Assembly: GCA_003049485.1 (NCBI GenBank) | Contig: PYST01000017.1 | Location: 62,001-126,000, forward strand | DNA from: Ophioceras dolichostomum | Taxonomy: Eukaryota; Ascomycota; Sordariomycetes; Magnaporthales; Ophioceraceae | Direction: 5' to 3' | DNA length: 64,000 nt | Shown: in pieces, positions 57,335 to 64,000 of the stretch | Layout: every line of letters begins with the position of its first letter | Position numbering within the stretch: position 1 is the stretch's first letter | The notes under the pieces: generated by a model | What the model was told of the DNA's origin: nothing | The model's input: only the letters and a program-made list of their open reading frames with translations | Databases searched by the model: none | Position numbers and translations under genes: made by a program

Positions 57335-58991
57335 CTCTTTTTTTTTCTCTTGGGGCTTCGTCCGTCGCTGCAAATAGCGCCCGCGCCGACGCTCTGCATG
57401 CAGAAGTCGGGGGCGGCGAGGATCTTCAGCAATCCTTAGTGCGGGAAACCCGGACTTGGAACCATGCCGCTCCTCCCCCCCGGACAAACCCACAGAGTAG
57501 GGGATAGGCTAGCCCAGTGCCGTCGGTGATTGGTTGTCCCTGCAGACAACGTGATATGCCAACGTCCACACTACACATATAGAGCGCCAGCCTCTGCCTC
57601 TGCGCGCGGAGATAAACCGCAGACAATAGACACAGAGGTACGGAATGTCTCCGTATGTGATACCTTAGACAAAGAGTCACTGAAGCTTTTAGTGTCACAG
57701 CATTCGTGCGCAAGTGATGAATCGACTGCGAAACTAGCCTTGTGTCGGCCTTGCCTCTCCCCCCAACGCCAATCACAATCACCATCTGATAGCCGTCAGT
57801 GACCCACGGCACCTGAGCCTGAGCCGCTCACCTTGCAGTTATTAGCCGCTGCAGGGGAGCCGTCAGGCTGCGCAATTCCAGCCGATGGATTGGCTCAGAT
57901 GATCCATGGCAAAGGACCCAAAACATCCAAAAATGTGACCGTCCTCTGCAGTCTACAACTGGAGGAACTCGCTCGCCCAAGTGAAGAAGAGCATGAGTAA
58001 AATGCGGAAAAACAGAATGGCCTCACTCATCGCTTTGCTGCCGTAATAATTTTCTATTGGTGATGGAATCGCTGAGAAATCGCCCTGCTCACCCCAAGTG
58101 GCAAGGAAGCAACAGCCAAAGGCACCTGAGTGGCTGTGTCGATCACCTCCTTAAATTATGTAAGCCAGGAGAGGGAGGTGGCGGTGCTGGAATTCTTAGC
58201 GGCGGGCACCCCGCCCACTGGCTAGCTGCCTGTCACCTGGTGGAAAGGTGGCGCTGAGCGGTTAGGCGCGAATGCAGCAAAGCGCCCTGCGCTCGCCTAA
58301 ACAAAAGCCTGACTTTCAGTGACTTTGAGTGGTTCCAGCCCAGGCATGCAATTCCCCCACCTTCTTTGTCCACCGCCCAAAACTTCCCTCCCATTCCATC
58401 TTCCCTGCATCATCTTTCCCTCCCTCTACCAACTCTTCCTCAATCCTTCCTTCAACACCTGCACACCCAAACTCCGCGATACCCTTCAAATAGGCGAAAA
58501 ACATCACCCTAATAATAACAAAGTATGTGCTCCCTCTGCTCTCCTCACCTTTGAGACTGTTCTTGTTAGCTGCCGTCACCTGTTTTCCCGCATTGTTTCG
58601 GCATCCCTTCGTTGTCCAGTTACTGCTTTGCATATTTTTCCCTCGCCGCCGAACCTTCGCCGGCCCCGTTGTGGACTTTGACGCTTGTGATTCGGCACGG
58701 CAAGGAAGGAGTCAGAGAAACATCCGACTTTGCCTGTTACAGTTCGATGAACAAGATTCTTCTGTCTGCTTCCATTGTTCACCGGCTGGAGGACTGAGGC
58801 TGACTGACTTTTACTTTAACTTGCCCGGAATCCAGCTCGTCGGAAACATCCCAAGTCGGTTTCTTCTCCCTCACAACATAACCACCAAAGTCGTCTACCG
58901 CTACCACAACCACCTCCCGAAACGCGGCCGCAACAGCACCGACTGTCGCGCCCGATACCCACATATCTACAAATACCACCCATAGCCAAAA
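57335..58991. other. Spacer between glutaryl-CoA dehydrogenase and E2 genes
   Basis: Contains the 3' end of the dehydrogenase gene and the pyrimidine-rich leader (from about 58380) of the E2 gene. No coding exon seen. Confidence 0.5.
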
Positions 58992-60411
58992 ATGGCGTTG
59001 AAGCGGATCAACAAGGAGCTCACTGACCTCGGCCGGTACGTTTTTGATTGTTTTCTGTCCTCTATTTCCGACCTCGTTTTGCGACCGAGCGGTCGATGCC
59101 TGCCTTGCCTGGCCCAGACCGACCCGACCACCCACGGCTGGGCTGAACAAGCGGGGGTTGCAGCCAGGCTGTGCGGGCACCCTGGGGCGGGGGAGACCGC
59201 CATCCACACGCAAATCACGACTTGCTTACTCTTCCGGGCATGGAATCGTGGAATCACGGATGGTCCTTTGCCGCATCAAATACAATCAATAATGATGATG
59301 GCTAAGCTAACATTCTTTTTTTTTTCGCAGTGATCCTCCCTCATCATGCTCTGCTGGTCCCGTCGGCGATGATCTGGTACGGAATTAGAATCCCACCCTC
59401 CTATTTCCCCAGCCTGACCCCTCCTCTGGGAAAAGATAAGCGCGGTTTATCGTGACTCAGCTGAACACCACCCTGGTCGTGTGCCCATCACCAACCTGAC
59501 CGGGGCTGGCGATCTGCAGTGGAATACACGCCACCTTCAAAGAACTATAGGACAATTTTGCTAACATGGCTTTTCGGGAAAATAGTTCCACTGGCAAGCG
59601 ACCATCATGGGTCCTGTACGTTGTCCTCCTTTCACAAGATTTCTTCCAGCATCCCGCCTTCGCAACCGCTCTCCTGGTGCCGGGCCCTAGCCGCTTCCAA
59701 CCCCGCTTCATCCATCTGGCTGTGTCGACGGTGTCTTGTCGTGCCTTCTCCCCTTCGCGCTTCGTTGAGAAAACTCATCTGAGGCAGACCGGGGTTGCCG
59801 ACAACCGCACATGTTCAACCGTTCAGCTTCGGCGGCGGGCAGGCTAAGGCTAGGGCCAAGGGCCGGGGATCGATCGGCCGACTATCTATTTAGCCTTCAT
59901 GTCAACAGACTAGCAACTAACTTTCCAACCTTCCCTCACCTCTAGGCCGACTCTCCCTATTCCGGTGGCGTCTTCTTCCTGGCGATCCACTTCCCGACCG
60001 ACTACCCCTTCAAGCCTCCGAAGGTCAACTTCACCACCCGCATCTACCACCCCAACATTAACAGCAACGGAAGCATCTGCCTGGACATCCTGCGAGACCA
60101 ATGGAGCCCTGCCCTGACCATCTCTAAAGGTAAGTCATCGCCCGACCATCCCATCTGATGATATCTTCGTCCCCCACCACCACCTCATCCCTCCGCCCCT
60201 CGCCTCGGCCTAGTCACAACTCTCTATACCAAATACACAGTAACTAATATCTTCCGGAACCCCCACGACAGTCCTGCTCTCAATCTGCTCCATGCTCACC
60301 GACCCCAACGCGGAGGACCCCCTCGTCCCGGAGATCGCGCATGTGTACAAAGGCAACAAACAGGAGTACGAGGCGACGGCGCGGGAGTGGACTCGCAAGT
60401 ACGCCATCTAA
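58992..60411 (+). CDS. UBC4: Ubiquitin-conjugating enzyme E2, Ubc4/Ubc5 (UBE2D) class
   Basis: Transfers ubiquitin from E1 to substrates with RING or HECT E3s in cytosol and nucleus, in protein quality control and general turnover. Five exons, 58992-59035, 59331-59376, 59586-59615, 59946-60129 and 60272-60411, make 444 nt and exactly 147 aa, the class length. It begins MALKRINKELTDLGRDPPSS. The 30-nt third exon encodes FHWQATIMGP. Exon 4 holds the UBC core YPFKPPKVNFTTRIYHPNIN, with the HPN motif and catalytic Cys85 in NGSICLDIL. Exon 5 gives VLLSICSMLTDPNAEDPLVP and ends REWTRKYAI. Introns of 142-330 bp are all GT-AG with YAG acceptors. Confidence 0.98.
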
Positions 60412-63400
60412 GCCGGCTGGCTGGGGAAGAATGGGAGAGTCGGGGGTGGTCACCGCATCAAAGAAGGCGTGCGTGCGTCGTCTGGACGGTCCATCCATTG
60501 TTGTCGTCGTGTCGTCCTGGACTGGCTGGAATAGTTGAGGAGAGAACTATCGGCGTCGCGTGCGTGGAAGATCGATGATGATTGATGGTTGGGAACGCAC
60601 GCGTCTTCTCTCTGGCTTATGGAAAGAATGCATTATCACTTCGGCCGCGCGTCGTTGTAATCGCCTTTTTTTTTAAAACTTCTTACTCTTTCTCTCTCTT
60701 CCGTAGACAAACCGGGGTTTTTTCCTTTTTATTTTCATACGAAACTCTCGATACTGGCCTGCCTGTCTGCCTGCCTCTTGACATTGAACCGACATCTCGG
60801 TTTTCTTCGGCTTGTCTGCCTGGACCTTTCTTCCCCTCTCTCTCTATTCATTTGTCACTTCTCCTGCCTACGGGTGGGAAGCAGTCTCTCCTTCCTTCAT
60901 TCTCGCACTCCCTCCTTCAAATATCCGTGGTATCTTTCCTCAGTTCGGTCTTTGCTTTTCTTTTCTATCTGCCTCTGCCACAGCTTGACTCATTGGGCGT
61001 CTCGACTCGTCTCTCTTAACTACTACTTACAACAACTACACGACGTGCTTTTGCGGGGATTTTTATGGTTAAAGCCTTGAACCGAACATCTTGACAGCGT
61101 CCCGTACGTAGCGTGAACCCAAGACCGTCATCACTAGCCATTATTACTGCGGAACTCAGGGAAAATTTAAAGCGGCTACTATGTCATCAGACTCTGGGCT
61201 GGTTGGGCTGAGCTGGGACCGTAGATCTTTGCTCGTGGGGATTGGCTGGACTTGCCCGCCTCTCTTGGTGTCAGTCCCGTCCTTGAGAGGGAGAGAATGT
61301 GCTCGTGGCATATGTGTGGACATTCCTGTTGCCTCGCGGGCGCCGCCGTAGAAGCTTCCCGCCTGTCACGAGATATATTACTTCCCGATACCCCTCCTCT
61401 CCTCTCTGGTCTCAGTGGTGCTATGGATGAGGAGAACAAGAATCGCCGCTGTCCGTTCCGTGTAGTTTGCACGAGATGTACGGAGTTAGTGGACCATACA
61501 TTAATACCCAGATAGGTAGACCACTAATCACCGCTTCTTGATCTACGCTTTTGTGCCTACCGGGAACGGCTGTTAGGGGGACACGAGGATGAAGACGTAG
61601 TATGCTCAGCAGGACAGGTTTAGCTGACGATTTCATCCAGCGAGCTGTGTCCCCTCGGCCCCTCGGCGGCGGATCGCCGGAACAGGACAGCATGACAATA
61701 ACACTGATAAAACTGATCTATAGGTCCCGCCTGGGGCGTGATTGGGCTCATACTAATTTCGCAGCTTTGAGCTCTCTCGCAGCTGTGGTGTCCGGGGGGA
61801 AGGGTCGAGTCAGAAGAAAGAGCAAGAGATGCTGGCATAAACGGAAAAGCCCAACTCACTCGAGCTTCAGGGATATGCAGAATAGGTATCTGTGTTCCCC
61901 CTTTAAGCGGTTGTGCAAAAAGGATGAGGTCACGATGACTTCTACACAGCTGTGGTGGCTCGTGGGGAAGAGCATCATAGACTCATAGTAACTACAATAG
62001 AATATGCACTCATTCGGGAAGCATGAGAGCGAGATGCGCAGACGCCCTGGCGCAAGTACCGGAATATCTGATATCTACGGTATAGTGTCGGCAAGCAAAC
62101 CATTAACACTACTGATGGGCATCGTGATCTGAAGCTAGGCATTAGGGATAGGTAACTTAGGAGGGAGGAAAGCTTGAGCTATGGCTTGCCTCGTGACGTT
62201 CTGGCTGGGCCAACCGCGTTCCGTCTCGTTCTGTGCCTCCTCAAATAATAAGCCTGTCATAAGCCGTGAGCTACCTAATTACGACTCGATACAGAGCCAT
62301 ACATGGTTCTGGTGAACTACTACTCCTCCTAGAACCCACCCTCGTCGTTACCGCTCACGTAAGTTCGTGCTTATAATAAGGTAGTATAATACATACCCTG
62401 TAATATTGCCAAAATACCGTCGATCCGCACAGAAGTACTTGGGTTTGTATGAGAAAAGCAAGGGTTTCTAGGTTCCCAGGGAGAGCCCTTGGTGGCAATA
62501 TTACAGGGGGAGTATTGTAGGAAAGTGACTATAGAATTAAGAGACGAATCTACCAGGGCTGCTGCCAGTTTGCCTGGTGTGGACAGCAGGTAGGAGAAAT
62601 GTAAGAAGATTTCCACACTCATGTTTTTCTTTTCTTTTTTTGGGGCCGATGCAAAATTAGAGAAAAGCCAACCGTGTGTATTCTAGGTATTTGATGAAAC
62701 TATGAAGACCTTTTCTACTTGTGAGAGAAAGGGGAAGAGCAAAGACGAAAAAAAGACGGGAGAAACAAGGACCAGGACTTTTGAGAAAAGCCTATGCTAG
62801 CATAGATTCCATCTCATTCGTTATATTTCCGCGGAGATTATCACTGGGTACTCTTTACAATAAGTATCTGCCCAGAGGCGTGTCAGTCGGCTATTCTTAG
62901 ACAAAAACAACTGGCCAACTGGGGACCATGTTGTGCGCACGGGTAGATAGTACCTAGATAGTACCTAAGGTAGGCGGGAAATAGCCAAAGGTTTATTCTA
63001 CGAGCTCGGAGGGATGCTGGAGACTGAAAAGGTGTGGCTGGAGTTCAACACTGGTACTCGTACATGCCTTGAAAAGATCAGCGTGCACGGGTAACTTGGG
63101 TAGGTGGTATGGGAAGTATGCTCATAATAGCATATGCAGTATGAGATGTAGAGTATTGAGGAGGAGGAGTCAAAGCAGGGTAGACACAGGCTGTAAGTAC
63201 AGTAGAAGGCGTCTCTGTTACATACTAACTCGAAGGACCCCGCCCCGTTCGGGACAGAGTTACGAAGGCCACCAGCTCGCTTGATTATCCCACACCGCTC
63301 AATACCGGGCTCAACTAAGTACGGTAGAGATGGAGATAGATTTCCTGCCAGATTCTGGTGAAGCCGTACTCTGGAGGACGTCCTCTTAGTGTGGCGTGGA

Positions 63401-64000
63401 TGGGAAAGACGAAGAAATCCCGCCACAGCCCTTACTAGCTCGTGGTGCTGGACGGAAAATTCCCTTGTACCATCTTCCGTGTCGTCCTCTGAAGCTTACC
63501 CGGCTGGGTGGGCAGGGCCCGCCTTTCCTGTACGATCGAGTCGTTGATTTTCATAGCTTCTTAGGATGTCAAGATTTGCCCCGGCGCGAAATCTTCAGAG
63601 GCAAGGGATTATTAGATGATATTGTGACCAGACGTCTGAGGAGGATTTTCGGGAGATAGCTGGTGTGATTATAGACGCAAAACGGAAGAGATGTATGTAA
63701 AGTACTAAGACCCTGTGAGTCTGTCGAGCGTCCAACTATCGAAGCTACTAGCTCTAGGCTGCGAGACAGACCGGGGCAGGCTTGTCGTTCTCGCTTGAGC
63801 TCAGAAACCTGACCGGTTCTTGCCCCAAATATCCAGTGATTTTAGCCCATCCAAAGCAACGTATTGAGAGAACCACGTTCAGCCTCTGAGGCAGAGCCGC
63901 TTCATCCGAAGCCCGAGACCGAAACAACTGTAGATGGTCTTTGAAAAGTGCCTTGGGACACTCCTCTCGCTGCATCAGCCAGGCCATTACTGATGCCAGA
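60412..64000. other. Right flank without recognisable genes
   Basis: 60412-61080 is a CT-rich probable 3' UTR of the E2 gene. The rest is lower in GC than the coding parts, with no conserved frame; it contains the inverted-repeat element at 62396-62508. Confidence 0.45.
62396..62508. mobile_element. MITE-like element with perfect 16-bp terminal inverted repeats
   Basis: CCCTGTAATATTGCCA at 62396-62411 is exactly inverted as TGGCAATATTACAGGG at 62493-62508. Imperfect similarity continues outward (AATAC on the left, GTATT on the right), so the true ends may be near 62384 and 62519. The roughly 113-135 bp interior has no transposase. Size and ends suggest a non-autonomous DNA-transposon derivative or a relic; the target duplication is not certain. 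Confidence 0.5.

Noticed and set aside
1..64000. tRNA, 5S rRNA and CRISPR features
   Set aside because: I looked for B-box-like GGTTCGA motifs (one near 52205) and 5S-like sequence but saw no cloverleaf partner. Regularly spaced repeats of CRISPR type are absent, and the genome is eukaryotic.

Overview
The window is nuclear DNA of a filamentous ascomycete (Pezizomycotina, most likely a Sordariomycete). The evidence is short GT-AG introns in most genes, an AflR-type Zn2Cys6 regulator, NoxA, a fungal FEN1 and E2, and large non-coding spacers with TACC/CCTAGG microsatellites. No rRNA, tRNA, CRISPR array or intact transposon was recognised. There are two assembly gaps (13244-13364 and 51122-51136).

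Left part (about 1.4-36.4 kb): an aromatic-polyketide (anthraquinone/xanthone-type) biosynthetic gene cluster. Its gene set closely parallels the monodictyphenone/emodin (mdp) cluster of Aspergillus. In order: a scytalone-dehydratase-like dehydratase (-, MdpB-like), an AflS/AflJ-like O-methyltransferase-fold co-regulator (+, MdpA-like), an AflR-like Zn2Cys6 activator (+, MdpE-like), a tetra/trihydroxynaphthalene-reductase-type ketoreductase (+, MdpC-like), a glutathione S-transferase (-, MdpJ-like), a metallo-beta-lactamase thioesterase (-, MdpF-like), a FAD monooxygenase (+, MdpD-like), and a second FAD monooxygenase fused to a roughly 8-pass membrane domain (+). The thioesterase type is known to release atrochrysone carboxylic acid from a partner non-reducing PKS, yet no PKS lies in the window. 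It is probably left of base 1 or elsewhere in the genome. By inference the TE, dehydratase, ketoreductase, monooxygenases and GST would release and tailor an anthrone/anthraquinone, under the AflR/AflS-type pair.

Right part (about 38-60.4 kb): sparse single genes that do not look like cluster members. These are a secreted feruloyl-esterase-like CE1 hydrolase (+), flap endonuclease FEN1 (-), NADPH oxidase NoxA (-), mitochondrial glutaryl-CoA dehydrogenase (+) and a Ubc4/Ubc5-type E2 (+). Spacers of 3-8 kb between them hold no recognisable gene. The last 3.6 kb contains a short terminal-inverted-repeat element.

Gene models were built by hand from splice-site phase and family conservation. All spliced models sum to whole codons. 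Noteworthy structural points: a 5-nt microexon carrying the catalytic Asp34 codon of FEN1, a GC-AG intron in noxA that is open and divisible by three, and three cluster introns ending in an A-rich AAG acceptor.
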